64,000 bases of DNA from Peredibacter starrii (GCF_034259205.1 NZ_CP139487.1:2542001-2606000), one strand, 5' to 3'. Numbered from the stretch's first letter, positions 1 through 8,219 are shown. A program made the numbers and translations. Notes: generated by a model not told the origin, from the sequence alone.

Positions 1-90
1 CTGAGGAGTTGCCGCACCGGCGTGGACAAAAACTGTTTGATTAGAATCAATTGCAGATAATACTTCGCGAGTGGTGTTACAGATTTTCAT
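1..90 (-). CDS. N-terminus of an acetyl-CoA hydrolase / 4-hydroxybutyrate CoA-transferase-like protein (partial)
   Basis: Only the first 30 codons are in the window; the gene runs off the left edge. The peptide begins MKICNTTREVLSAID and continues with a stretch reading VFVHAGAATPQ. This resembles the N-terminal strand-loop of acetyl-CoA hydrolase / 4-hydroxybutyrate CoA-transferase family proteins, which have similar GAAxTP text close to the start. The family moves CoA between short-chain acids, or hydrolyses acetyl-CoA, in the cytoplasm. Its ATG lies one base after the nrfA stop codon (TAATATG), so it is probably the last or a later gene of the nrf transcript. The assignment rests on one short motif and could be wrong. 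Confidence 0.5.
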   Translation of the reverse strand, partial: MKICNTTREVLSAIDSNQTVFVHAGAATPQ

Positions 91-91
91 A

Positions 92-1444
92 TTAACGTCC
101 TGATAAAATAATTTCGCCTTCTCGAATTTTGTCCATGGCATTCACGATAAGTCTTGCTGATTCCTGAGGAGCATGGAAGCCAGTTGAATTTTCTGCCTCG
201 ATAAAATCAATAAGGAACTGAGCTTCACGTTGAACGATCAGGGCCTTTTCAATTCTTGTTTTATCTATTTTTTTTGCTTGGGCGGCCTTTATGTTATCCA
301 TAAACTGCATCAAAGCATCCATCGCCTTCTTTCTCATTTCAAGGTGTCTTTCTTGAATTGTATACACCCGTGCCTTCAACTCATCCTCAGGCGCATGGTG
401 ACAAGTCTGGCAGGACTTATTTACATTTAACATCGGACTTTGAACGTGGTGATTGGTCAATTTCATGGCACCTACTCTCTCATAGGGCATGTGACAATCT
501 GTACAGGAAACTCCGGCACGGGCATGGCTTCCTTGACTGAAAGTTTCAAACTCAGGATGCTGGGCCTTCAAAACCGGTGCTCCGGTTTCTGCGTGAACCC
601 AGTCTTTGTGTCCATTCTCGCGGTAATAGCTAAGAATTTGATCACCTTTAAGACCTTTGTCCCATGGAAAAGTAAGGGTCTTTTCAGGACCTTTAAAATA
701 ATACTCCACATGGCATTGAGCACATACGAAGGTTCTCATCTCCTGTTTAGTCGCTTGTTTGTTCACATCATAGTTATGAACACCAGTTGTTTTCTTAAAG
801 GCCTTAATACCTTCCATAAATGCAGGTCTTGTCACCCTTAATTCCATGTTCTGAGGATTATGGCAGTCAATGCAGCTCACTGGGTGCTTAACCTTGGCCC
901 TGGCCTCAACATAAGGGATTTTATTCAATTCATGGAAACCTTTATAAAGATCTCCATTACCTAATTTCATCATGGGAACAAACGTCGAAGCATGGCAATT
1001 GATACAAGCGCCCGGTTGTTTGGAGAATTCTTGTCTCTTGGTAAATTCCTGGTCCACTAGCATGTATGCGTGGCCCCTTTCTTCACGAAAATCATGTGAG
1101 AAAGCATAACCGGCCCACATTCTTTTGAGCTGTTCATCATCTAGTCTTGATTGAGAAACAATACTTCGAGGATCGGCCTTTGACGGAATCTGAGGAATCG
1201 CCTCTGATCCACCATGCTTTGTTCTCTTCTGATCTACAGTTCTTTTATAGGAATCATACTGATGAGGAAAATTTTTGCCCCAAACTTCAGGATCATCTTC
1301 CATGTCTGAAATTTCGACGACCTTGAAATAAGGATTTTTTGCTTCGTTCTTCTTTTCAAGAATATTTACGAGTAAAAAACTCACGACCCCACCAATCACC
1401 GCAGTCAGCAGGATAAGGCCAAGAAGTTTTCCTTTAGTCATCAT
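92..1444 (-). CDS. nrfA: Cytochrome c nitrite reductase, catalytic pentahaem subunit NrfA
   Basis: Periplasmic enzyme reducing nitrite to ammonia with six electrons received from NrfH. About 450 residues, the normal family length, with a single N-terminal hydrophobic segment (signal or anchor). Five haem c sites are visible near residues 147-151, 191-195, 241-245, 314-318 and 345-349. The third continues as CHVEYYF, containing the tyrosine conserved at the NrfA active site, and SHARAGVSCTDCHMPY carries the conserved distal histidine. Oddly, the first (catalytic) haem motif is CINCH, whereas classical NrfA has CxxCK. The reading frame is open to 1486, but that start would overlap nrfH. Two adjacent ATGs at 1444 and 1441 follow a GGAGA ribosome site 11-14 bases after the nrfH stop, so one of these is the likely start. 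Family assignment is firm. Confidence 0.95.
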   Translation of the reverse strand: MMTKGKLLGLILLTAVIGGVVSFLLVNILEKKNEAKNPYFKVVEISDMEDDPEVWGKNFPHQYDSYKRTVDQKRTKHGGSEAIPQIPSKADPRSIVSQSRLDDEQLKRMWAGYAFSHDFREERGHAYMLVDQEFTKRQEFSKQPGACINCHASTFVPMMKLGNGDLYKGFHELNKIPYVEARAKVKHPVSCIDCHNPQNMELRVTRPAFMEGIKAFKKTTGVHNYDVNKQATKQEMRTFVCAQCHVEYYFKGPEKTLTFPWDKGLKGDQILSYYRENGHKDWVHAETGAPVLKAQHPEFETFSQGSHARAGVSCTDCHMPYERVGAMKLTNHHVQSPMLNVNKSCQTCHHAPEDELKARVYTIQERHLEMRKKAMDALMQFMDNIKAAQAKKIDKTRIEKALIVQREAQFLIDFIEAENSTGFHAPQESARLIVNAMDKIREGEIILSGR

Positions 1445-1455
1445 AGAGTCTCCAC

Positions 1456-1938
1456 TTAATGTGTATGTCCAACTTCCCTGTGACAACGGACACAGGAAGC
1501 TCCTCCCTCAATTGCCTCAGTATGAAGTGTCGAATTCATTAAACCTGAGTGGCACTTGAAACAGGATTTCATTGTTATATCAAAATTATGTTTCCGAATT
1601 CTAATGGGATCTTTGAATTGTCCTGTGGTGAATTTTAAAGAATGCATGAAACCATTTTCAGCTTTATTAAAATACTTCAAATAAATATTTTCAGGAGTGT
1701 GACAAGAATTGCATGTGGCGACGTGATGATGACTGGACTTGCTCCAACTTTCATACTGATCACGCATAATGTGACAATTAACACAGGCCCTAGGGTCATC
1801 AGAGAGATAGGAGTAGCCCTTACCATAAAAAAAGGTAAAAGATCCGATCCCAGTCACAAGACCGAGGAGGCAGGCTAATATGGCAGATAAACGTAAAGCA
1901 AATGACATCCTTGGTAGTATTTTAAAGAAAATATCCAT
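1456..1938 (-). CDS. nrfH: Tetrahaem quinol dehydrogenase NrfH, electron donor to NrfA
   Basis: Membrane-anchored NapC/NirT-type cytochrome that oxidises menaquinol and passes electrons to NrfA. It has 160 residues with one N-terminal transmembrane helix (about residues 14-36) followed by four CxxCH motifs at residues 52-56, 76-80, 126-130 and 149-153. The first motif reads CVNCHIM, the CxxCHxM arrangement in which a methionine can ligate haem 1, as in characterised NrfH. It lies directly upstream of nrfA, the usual order. The start is uncertain: ATG at 1938 has no clear ribosome site and sits only 7 bases from the divergent gene's first ATG. A second ATG at 1908 is also possible and keeps the whole helix. 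Confidence 0.93.
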   Translation of the reverse strand: MDIFFKILPRMSFALRLSAILACLLGLVTGIGSFTFFYGKGYSYLSDDPRACVNCHIMRDQYESWSKSSHHHVATCNSCHTPENIYLKYFNKAENGFMHSLKFTTGQFKDPIRIRKHNFDITMKSCFKCHSGLMNSTLHTEAIEGGASCVRCHREVGHTH

Positions 1939-1945
1939 TTAAGAC

Positions 1946-2632
1946 ATGACGAGAATCAGCAAATCACAGATCATTAATGACATGAAAAAACAAACCCCAG
2001 AGATAACATTTTTTCGCAACCTCAAACACTCTGAAGAATTATCAGTTTCAGATGAAGCAAACTCTTACTTGCTAGACGAAAAAGATGGAGAAATTAACAA
2101 GATCATTTTCGCCGAAACAATAAGAAACGCAAATGACACGATCTTTCATATCTATGATCAATTGAAAATGCTTCATGCAAATGCCTATGCAAACATGAAG
2201 GAATCAATACTCATTTCTAAAGAACAGTTAGGATGCGGTTATGAACAAGAGCACATGCTTGTCTTTGAAAACTCCGCTCTTGGAAATCATGAAATACTCT
2301 CGGTAGAAATTGCGCTTGTCATTTTATTCAATAAGCTCGAATTAATCTTCAAAGAACTTACAGTACTAGGCTACATTGAAAATAGCTCCTCTACCAAATT
2401 CCAGAGAGGCGATCTTTTATCGAATGGCAATCTTGGTAGATATCTTACAGCAATGTTTGAAAAGGGATATATCGCAGAGGCTGATTTAGCGTTGCCTCAT
2501 TTGATTAAGGCAAGAACAATAAGAAATCAATTTGCCCATGGGGATCATGTCAATAAAGATGATCTGGGGAACCTAAACATAGTTGATGTTTTTAGAGAGA
2601 TTCAAAGATTTTTTAACAATATAAAATGGTGA
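1946..2632 (+). CDS. HEPN-motif hypothetical protein
   Basis: A 228-residue soluble, mostly helical protein, more AT-rich than its neighbours. Near the C-terminus it reads ARTIRNQFAHGD (residues 189-200). R193-N-x-x-x-H198 fits the Rx4-6H signature of HEPN domains, which often act as RNases in toxin-antitoxin and antiviral systems or as nucleotide-binding helpers. No signal peptide, membrane helix or second known domain is visible, and no nucleotidyltransferase (MNT) partner is adjacent. The first ATG is almost back-to-back with divergent nrfH. A second ATG at 1982 would leave more room for a promoter. Function unknown; the HEPN assignment is motif-based. Confidence 0.6.
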   Translation: MTRISKSQIINDMKKQTPEITFFRNLKHSEELSVSDEANSYLLDEKDGEINKIIFAETIRNANDTIFHIYDQLKMLHANAYANMKESILISKEQLGCGYEQEHMLVFENSALGNHEILSVEIALVILFNKLELIFKELTVLGYIENSSSTKFQRGDLLSNGNLGRYLTAMFEKGYIAEADLALPHLIKARTIRNQFAHGDHVNKDDLGNLNIVDVFREIQRFFNNIKW

Positions 2633-2636
2633 AAGT

Positions 2637-3500
2637 TCATTCACCAAAAGTCGCCTCTAGAACATCTCTCGCTCTCCAATGAGGCAGATCCGCCTTAATC
2701 ATATCCAGCAATGCATCCAACTCAACCTCAGACTTCTGGGCCATTGCCCTCCATTCCGGAGATTGTGCCAAACGTCCTCTCAAGGCCGTAGAGAAGAGAT
2801 CTATCCACGAGGGTGCAGTATAAGTGAAGTTAAGTGAGAGCGCGTTTCCATCGGCCTCAGTCTCATGCCAAACACCTCGAGGAACAAACAGGACTGAGCC
2901 CGGTTTAAGTTCAAAACTCATGGTTTCATGAGGCATTTTAGTCGGCATTGGAGCTTCGAGGTAGCTCGCGAGTTCCGGATCAGGTTCAAGACCCATTGTA
3001 TGTCTGGTCAAAGGATTCTCAACCGTTTCATTCGGGGCCAGTATCCATTTCTTCGTTCCATGAACTTGAATGACGAAGTTAATGTTCTGATCAAAGTGCG
3101 GGGCCGTGCCCTTACCATCTGGAGTGGCATACATCAAACAACGTCCAATGGTCATCATAGGAAGACCAAGATTTTGGCGAATCTCTTCCAACCAATCGGT
3201 TAGAACCGGAGAAATCAGATGGGCCTCATTAAAGAGAAGTCCCATACCGTTATCAAAAAGCTTTCGGGCATCTTTGTTAGTTGTATCGATAGAACTTGCT
3301 TCATCCCGCACATCCGGAAGATGGGCCTGAATCGGCATGGGCCAGGAATTCAGAAGATCATCAAGTGAATTAAGAAATGGAAGACTAGTCAGTGGTTTCA
3401 GATTTTCAAAGTTATTGTGAACAACAAAGGGTCTATTTTCTTTGAACGCCTTTTGAAATTCCGCCGATGAATTAATAAGTGCCGCCAAACCAGTTTTCAT
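2637..3500 (-). CDS. JmjC/cupin-fold 2-oxoglutarate-dependent oxygenase
   Basis: A 287-residue cytoplasmic protein with the metal site of Fe(II)/2-oxoglutarate oxygenases: HFD at 135-137 (HxD) and a distal histidine in GVWHET near 212. Strand text such as INFVIQVHGTKKWIL and PGSVLFVPRGVWHE is typical of the bacterial cupin_4/JmjC group, which includes the ribosomal protein L16 arginine hydroxylase. The substrate cannot be read from sequence. The ATG follows the stop codon of the upstream RbgA-type GTPase by six bases, so the two are co-transcribed. Pairing with a 50S-assembly GTPase makes a ribosomal target attractive, but this is inference. Confidence 0.75.
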   Translation of the reverse strand: MKTGLAALINSSAEFQKAFKENRPFVVHNNFENLKPLTSLPFLNSLDDLLNSWPMPIQAHLPDVRDEASSIDTTNKDARKLFDNGMGLLFNEAHLISPVLTDWLEEIRQNLGLPMMTIGRCLMYATPDGKGTAPHFDQNINFVIQVHGTKKWILAPNETVENPLTRHTMGLEPDPELASYLEAPMPTKMPHETMSFELKPGSVLFVPRGVWHETEADGNALSLNFTYTAPSWIDLFSTALRGRLAQSPEWRAMAQKSEVELDALLDMIKADLPHWRARDVLEATFGE

Positions 3501-3506
3501 AATGAC

Positions 3507-4478
3507 CTAATTTTTCGGAGGAAGACTAAAACATACCTTACCAAGCTCGCCTGCTCTGAAATCCAAAAGGATCAGTTTAAACACACGGTCCAGATCAGGA
3601 AGACCCTTCTGCTTCAAACAGCCACGAACGGTAGCAATTTTTGTCAAAGTCTCATCCAAACTCATATCGAATGATTCAAGCTTATAACGTTCTTTAAAGG
3701 CCTCAGACTTGTTTTTAAGAAGGAACCTAACTAAGTAGCAGGCCGGATCTTCTTCGCCGATAATCTCATCAGGGATAGCGTTAATGGCACTTAACCAGAA
3801 ACGGTGCTCTTCCACTGCAAGCTCAGGGGGCATAACACCTGGAGTATCGAGAAGCTGAAGATGTTCATCCACATCCACCCAAAGTTGGTGACGGGTTTGA
3901 CCAGGCTTATCGGCTTTTTTTGTCGCATTACGATTGGCGACTGAATTAATGAAAGTCGATTTCCCCGTATTGGGAAGACCGATGATCATGAAACCGTATT
4001 TTGATTTTTGTTCAACTTCATTATTACAAGCTCGGCGCTTGTCTTCGATGATCTTACGAGCATAGCTTAGAACTTGCTTGAGTGAATTTTTATCCAAACA
4101 GTTTACGAAAAGATACGGCTCACCTTTTTCTTTGAACCAGGCGTCCCACTTCGCTACAGCGGCTGGATCGGCAAGATTCGTTTTATTTAAAAGAATCAAG
4201 CGCGCCTTACTACCAATGCTTTCCCATAAAGTCGGGTTACCAGAAACGATAGGCACACGAGCATCACGAATTTCAATCACCAGATCAACTGCATTGATCT
4301 TGGCCTTGATTTCACGCATGGCCTTAAGCATGTGGCCCGGAAACCAGTTGAACGCGGCATTCGGTTCAGCGTCGATCTTGAACTTAACCGGCTCTGCTTT
4401 AGGCTTAGGAGTTGGCTTAGGAGCGGGCTTACCCGGCTTATTGAATTTCTTATTTGGATTCATAAGCATTTGTAGCAT
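3507..4478 (-). CDS. rbgA: Circularly permuted ribosome-assembly GTPase, YlqF/RbgA family
   Basis: Cytoplasmic GTPase of late 50S subunit assembly. The permuted G-motif order is clear: G4 as LLNKTN (about residue 96), then G1 as GLPNTGKS (167-174), a TR switch in PGQTRH, and G3 as DTPG (211-214). NWFPGHMLKAMREI near residue 44 is the family's N-terminal hallmark. The 323-residue length is normal except for a lysine/proline-rich extension of about 30 residues that may touch rRNA. Three nearby methionines (residues 1, 4, 6) leave the exact start open. It is the first gene of a pair with the JmjC oxygenase. Confidence 0.9.
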   Translation of the reverse strand: MLQMLMNPNKKFNKPGKPAPKPTPKPKAEPVKFKIDAEPNAAFNWFPGHMLKAMREIKAKINAVDLVIEIRDARVPIVSGNPTLWESIGSKARLILLNKTNLADPAAVAKWDAWFKEKGEPYLFVNCLDKNSLKQVLSYARKIIEDKRRACNNEVEQKSKYGFMIIGLPNTGKSTFINSVANRNATKKADKPGQTRHQLWVDVDEHLQLLDTPGVMPPELAVEEHRFWLSAINAIPDEIIGEEDPACYLVRFLLKNKSEAFKERYKLESFDMSLDETLTKIATVRGCLKQKGLPDLDRVFKLILLDFRAGELGKVCFSLPPKN

Positions 4479-4551
4479 TTAAGGGGCCTATTTCCTATGA
4501 AGAAATTACCCGAAAAGGTCCCGGAATCCGGTTTCATGGTACTTTTTCCCT

Positions 4552-5322
4552 ATGAAATCCCTGGTTTTTTGCCTCCTTTTACTCTCACAATTGGCCTGGG
4601 CCCACGATTACCCGGACACCTATCGCTATCAGGTTCTGGTAACCGATAAAACCACATCAACCGTTACTCAAAGTAGCTTTTTGAGTATCCCGAATATCGT
4701 TCATGCCATTCACATCAAAAACCTTCGAAAAATTAAGGCCTCCGTTGTCGTTACAACAGACTGGGTGAAGCCTTATTTCACTGCTTGGGCCAACCGAGAA
4801 AATGAAAACAAATACACTTTGAATTTCTGGGGAGGCCTGGCTCGAATCCCTGGTATGAATGATGAAGCATTTGCGATTACTGCCTGTCATGAATTGGGTC
4901 ACGTTATAGGCGGAACTCCACGAATTAAAATCAAAGAGTTTCTTTGGTCATCGGCCGAAGGTCAAAGCGATTATTTCGCGACTTCGGTTTGTATGAAAAA
5001 TTATTTTAAATTTGTGAATCAAACCAAGAAGCTAACCATTCCAAAAAAGCTCTCTGAGACGGCCTTCACACTCTGTAGAACAACCTACTCGAATGAATTA
5101 GAATTTCTTATTTGCCTGAATACGAACAAAGGTATTGAGGGCTTTGCGGCCATGCTCGAGCACCTGTCTCAGTATAAAGAACAGCTATCAATCGAAACTC
5201 CAAGCAAGAAACAAGTCAAAGTCACAACCTTTGATAGCTATCCTGATACCCAATGCCGAATTGATACTCTTTTTCAAGGAAGTCTAGGACAACCTCGTCC
5301 GGCCTGTTGGTTCGCTAAATGA
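4552..5322 (+). CDS. Secreted HExxH zinc metalloprotease-like protein, first of a tandem pair
   Basis: A 256-residue protein with a signal peptide (hydrophobic core 3-16, AWA-H cleavage near 17). Its zinc-binding text ITACHELGHVIGGTPR has HELGH at 113-117. About 20 residues later comes EGQSDYFA, whose acidic residues could supply the third zinc ligand. The C-terminus has paired cysteines around DSYPDTQCRIDT and ACWF, suggesting a disulphide in the periplasm or outside. It overlaps the next gene, a paralogue with the same layout, by four bases (ATGA). I do not recognise a named peptidase family. Activity is inferred from the zinc motif alone. Confidence 0.75.
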   Translation: MKSLVFCLLLLSQLAWAHDYPDTYRYQVLVTDKTTSTVTQSSFLSIPNIVHAIHIKNLRKIKASVVVTTDWVKPYFTAWANRENENKYTLNFWGGLARIPGMNDEAFAITACHELGHVIGGTPRIKIKEFLWSSAEGQSDYFATSVCMKNYFKFVNQTKKLTIPKKLSETAFTLCRTTYSNELEFLICLNTNKGIEGFAAMLEHLSQYKEQLSIETPSKKQVKVTTFDSYPDTQCRIDTLFQGSLGQPRPACWFAK

Positions 5323-6071
5323 AGAAGCTAGCAGTTCTTCTTTTAGGACTTGCTTTCAATGCCCAAGCAAATTGGAGCTTGGAAATCATTTCTCACGCGA
5401 ACTCATTGTATCAACCAGTCTCATGGGCAACTTTTGGGAAGCCGATTAAATTTGAAATCTCGGAAGATCAAAGTGCATCGGCAAGTGCCGATCATCTGTT
5501 CCAGGAACTGAAAGTCGTAGTGAATTCCGGACTTCTTTCATCTCCACGTCTGACACCAGATGGTCTTCGTATGATCATTTGTCATGAACTGGGACATCTC
5601 TTTGGTGGTGCTCCTCGAAAGAACATTCCGATGGAATGGGAAGGACCTGTGGCCCATGATGGAATGAGTTTCTTAAGTAGTGAAGGTCAGGCCGATTACT
5701 ATGCAGGACTTTATTGTTTTAAGGAAATGATTAAACTTGCTGAAGGCGATAATATCTTCCCGGCCGATACGACTCGCATCGGTCCCAATCTAAGAGCAAA
5801 ATGTGGTGATGATCAACTATGCTTAAGAGGAGCTCTTGCTGGAGTTGATTTTTTAAATCTCAACTACGACTTCCCCATTTCATGTGAAGTGAAAGACGGT
5901 GAAGTTACACCTGTTCTCATTCGGGACTCTTATCCAGGAAGACAATGTCGTCTAGACACAATCGTGAATGCCTCCGCCTGCAATGAACTTCCAAATCTGA
6001 GTTTAGATTTTAATGATGCCTCTAAAAATGAATGCGAATCGAATCAGCGGCCGCTGTGTTGGTATAAATAA
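5319..6071 (+). CDS. Secreted HExxH zinc metalloprotease-like protein, second of a tandem pair
   Basis: A 250-residue paralogue of the preceding gene. It shares a signal peptide (about residues 1-17, NAQA-N), the motif IICHELGHLFGGAPRK (HELGH at 89-93), a downstream SEGQADYYAG, and a C-terminal module around DSYPGRQCRLDT and RPLCWYK. It starts inside the upstream stop codon, so translation is probably coupled and the two proteins made in similar amounts. A strong intrinsic terminator follows at once. The two copies have diverged strongly outside the motifs, so the duplication is old. Substrate unknown. Confidence 0.75.
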   Translation: MKKLAVLLLGLAFNAQANWSLEIISHANSLYQPVSWATFGKPIKFEISEDQSASASADHLFQELKVVVNSGLLSSPRLTPDGLRMIICHELGHLFGGAPRKNIPMEWEGPVAHDGMSFLSSEGQADYYAGLYCFKEMIKLAEGDNIFPADTTRIGPNLRAKCGDDQLCLRGALAGVDFLNLNYDFPISCEVKDGEVTPVLIRDSYPGRQCRLDTIVNASACNELPNLSLDFNDASKNECESNQRPLCWYK

Positions 6072-6103
6072 AAACGGCCACGAATGATGTGGCCGTTTTT
6101 TTT
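6071..6103 (+). terminator. Intrinsic terminator after the metalloprotease pair
   Basis: The arms AACGGCCAC and GTGGCCGTT flank a seven-base loop and are followed by a run of eight T. It begins at the stop codon of the 5319-6071 gene. Confidence 0.9.
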
Positions 6104-6280
6104 GAGTCTGCGTTTTCGAAGTTTCCTTGACCAATGTCCCATCCTCTCAAATGGTACATCGTAGACTCAACTTCATTGTATGAAACACTCATCCCTTCCA
6201 ACAGCTGATTAATCATAATAATTTCATAAGGATACCTCATCTATTCAATATTTTAAGAAAGAGTGTCGAGATAGTCTAAG

Positions 6281-6904
6281 ATGACTAATTCTCTAATCCA
6301 CGGCGGGATTTCTGAAGTTCTAGAACGACCAAATCCCATCGTCACATTCGCGAAAGTCTGGGCCGAAGGCCGATACTGGGAACCAAAATTTGGTGACCGA
6401 CATGCCTTATTACTTCTTCGAAGAAAGATGCCTGATAAAGTTTCTTTTATTCGTGCTTATCGAGGCTTTAGAGCGAGTGGCGCCAAGGAAGAAAAAGAAT
6501 TAGGTGAAGGCCGCGCTTTTCTTCGTTGGCTTCAACGTCATGAGATCTCGGTGGAATGGAAACAGAGAGACTTTGAACCACATCCCTTCTTTAGTCATCC
6601 GAATGCCCCTAAACATGATCCAAAAGATGAGATGGCCGAAGGTCTGAGTTTTGCCATTAGGCCTGTTGAAGTTTCTGGAAGGAAAGTGAAACTCTATGTG
6701 GGTGATGATGACATGCTGAACCTTCTCAGCATGCCCTATGGTAACGATAAAGACTTCTTGGAATTAGTGATGAGATATGTGGCCCAACGTTTCGAGTGGG
6801 AAGGATGGAGAGCGCCAGCTCCTCCGTTTCTTGATTGGGTCAAGTCACAAGGAATGAGACCGGTGTTTGTGCCGGGGCAATTAGGGTTTCAACCAACATT
6901 TTAG
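6281..6904 (+). CDS. Hypothetical cytoplasmic protein
   Basis: A 207-residue protein I do not recognise. It has no signal peptide or membrane helix and is rich in aromatic and charged residues (for example GRYWEPKFGDRHALLLLRRK and EWEGWRAPAPPFLDW). The first half is basic, with RAYRGFRASGAKEEKELGEGR. It stands alone between two intrinsic terminators, so it is probably a single-gene transcript. No strong ribosome site precedes the ATG. No catalytic motif is visible, and I assign no function. Confidence 0.65.
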   Translation: MTNSLIHGGISEVLERPNPIVTFAKVWAEGRYWEPKFGDRHALLLLRRKMPDKVSFIRAYRGFRASGAKEEKELGEGRAFLRWLQRHEISVEWKQRDFEPHPFFSHPNAPKHDPKDEMAEGLSFAIRPVEVSGRKVKLYVGDDDMLNLLSMPYGNDKDFLELVMRYVAQRFEWEGWRAPAPPFLDWVKSQGMRPVFVPGQLGFQPTF

Positions 6905-6908
6905 ACAT

Positions 6909-6939
6909 AAAAAAAGGTCATGAGCGACATGACCTTTTT
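6909..6939. terminator. Intrinsic terminator
   Basis: The arms AAAAGGTCATG and CATGACCTTTT flank a five-base loop, with A-rich sequence on one side and T-rich on the other, so it can work on both strands. It ends the 6281-6904 transcript. Confidence 0.85.
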
Positions 6940-7095
6940 CCGGTACATATTCGGAATCGGGTCTAACCCTTTTCTTCCTATGAGTCCGGCATGAACAAAT
7001 TTTAAAACGCCACACTCTGCGATGGAAGAGCGTATCATCCAAATTTCGTCTTAAGATTGACTGAATTTCATCTCTCAAATTTGCAGAATGCAGAA

Positions 7096-7136
7096 GGCCT
7101 CCGCTAAAAAAGTGCATCGCGAAAGCTGCGGAGGCC
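7096..7136 (+). promoter_or_regulatory. Hairpin that buries the ribosome binding site of the downstream transglutaminase gene
   Basis: GGCCTCCGC (7096-7104) and GCGGAGGCC (7128-7136) are perfect nine-base reverse complements around a 23-base loop. The right arm contains GGAGG (7130-7134), eight bases before the ATG at 7143, which is the only good Shine-Dalgarno sequence. There is no T-run, so it is not a terminator. Folding would block translation initiation. The trigger (temperature, protein, small RNA) is unknown. Confidence 0.6.
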
Positions 7137-7142
7137 CCTTCT

Positions 7143-8198
7143 ATGATTAGACTCTGTATACTTCTGCTTCTGGTGAGTTGTGGTAAACCGATCACAGAAT
7201 CGGGAGACGCAAAAAAATCCGAGAATGCCCTTAAAGAAGGCGTTATTGAGGGTCTCTATCTGGATCAAGGCATGTTCATGAATTTTGATTATCTGCCTCT
7301 GACAGGTGAAATCAAAGATCAGAAAAAACATTGGTCAGGTGATTCCTGGCGTTTAAAGTTTGGTTCAGTCAATTATCGTTGGAACTCTCCCACCCACGAG
7401 ACAAGAAATTATCCCTCGCCTCACCCTAGAGATTTGAAACGGTATTCAATCGATGATTTGAAGCAACTATCTGCCACTGAGAAATATGACTTGTGGCTTG
7501 GTCGCTATGATTACTTCTTGAAAAATCTGGTGGAAAATTATCTGCCTGAGAAACCGCTTGATTGGGAGGGCCTCTGTCACGGGTGGGCCGGCGCCAGTAT
7601 CAACCACAATGAACCACAACCTAAAATGATGATGAACCCGGATGGAATTCTTATTCCATTCGGCTCTGCTGATATTAAAGCTCTTCTCACTTATTATTAC
7701 TCATTGGAGACAGTTCCTGATAGTTTTCAGCTCGGAAAACGCTGCGAAAGCTACCGACCTGTTGATGATGAAAATTGCGATAATGATGTGACTCCTGGAG
7801 AATTTCACACGGTACTGGCCAACAAGTTGGGTCTTCGGGGTGAGAGCTTCATTATGGATATTGATCGCTATCTGGAAGTGTGGAACCATCCGATTATTTC
7901 TTATAACACTCACATTATGAAAGACATCAGAGTGAAAGGTTCCAATCGAAGAGTCATTCTAAGAACGGCCCTCTACTATGTAGATGTGGCCCTGAAAAGT
8001 TCCTGGAATCCAACAATCGGAACACTCTCCCATTTGATTTCAAAACAACAGCTCGACTATGAGTTAGAACTCACGTCAGGTGGAAATATTGTTGGTGGAA
8101 GATGGATATCAAGAGATCGTCCGGACTTTATGTGGACGATTAAAAAGGTCGAAAATTTTACGGGATATTTGTCGGGACTTAATGAGCTAATAAAATAG
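7143..8198 (+). CDS. Lipoprotein of the oomycete-elicitor transglutaminase family
   Basis: A 351-residue protein with a lipoprotein signal (LLLVSC, Cys13), so probably anchored in an outer-envelope leaflet. From memory the core follows the family of the Phytophthora GP42 elicitor (Pfam TGase_elicitor): HWSGDSWRL...VNYRW (63-80), ATEKYDLWLG, WEGLCHGWAGA (141-151), an FGSADIKALLTYYYS segment, TPGEFHTVLANKLG (217-230) and SFIMDID (235-241). Expected catalytic residues are Cys145, His222 and Asp239. The family cross-links glutamine to lysine side chains. A longer paralogue lies at 48399-50063. A strong GGAGG ribosome site precedes the ATG but is paired in a hairpin. Codon use looks less biased than in the paralogue. 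Catalytic activity is inferred. Confidence 0.8.
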   Translation: MIRLCILLLLVSCGKPITESGDAKKSENALKEGVIEGLYLDQGMFMNFDYLPLTGEIKDQKKHWSGDSWRLKFGSVNYRWNSPTHETRNYPSPHPRDLKRYSIDDLKQLSATEKYDLWLGRYDYFLKNLVENYLPEKPLDWEGLCHGWAGASINHNEPQPKMMMNPDGILIPFGSADIKALLTYYYSLETVPDSFQLGKRCESYRPVDDENCDNDVTPGEFHTVLANKLGLRGESFIMDIDRYLEVWNHPIISYNTHIMKDIRVKGSNRRVILRTALYYVDVALKSSWNPTIGTLSHLISKQQLDYELELTSGGNIVGGRWISRDRPDFMWTIKKVENFTGYLSGLNELIK

Positions 8199-8219
8199 GG
8201 CCACTCGAAAGCGGCCCTA
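8188..8219. terminator. Shared convergent terminator
   Basis: TAGGGCC (8196-8202) pairs with GGCCCTA (8213-8219), with an inner CT/AG pair and a CGAA loop. The + gene's stop codon is inside the stem. On the minus strand it is followed by TTTTATT, serving the small secreted-peptide gene on that strand. Confidence 0.7.

Noticed and set aside
1939-1981. Possible CRP/FNR site between nrfH and the divergent gene
   Set aside because: Only a half-site (TGTGA or TGAT) is present; the second half does not match at the required spacing.
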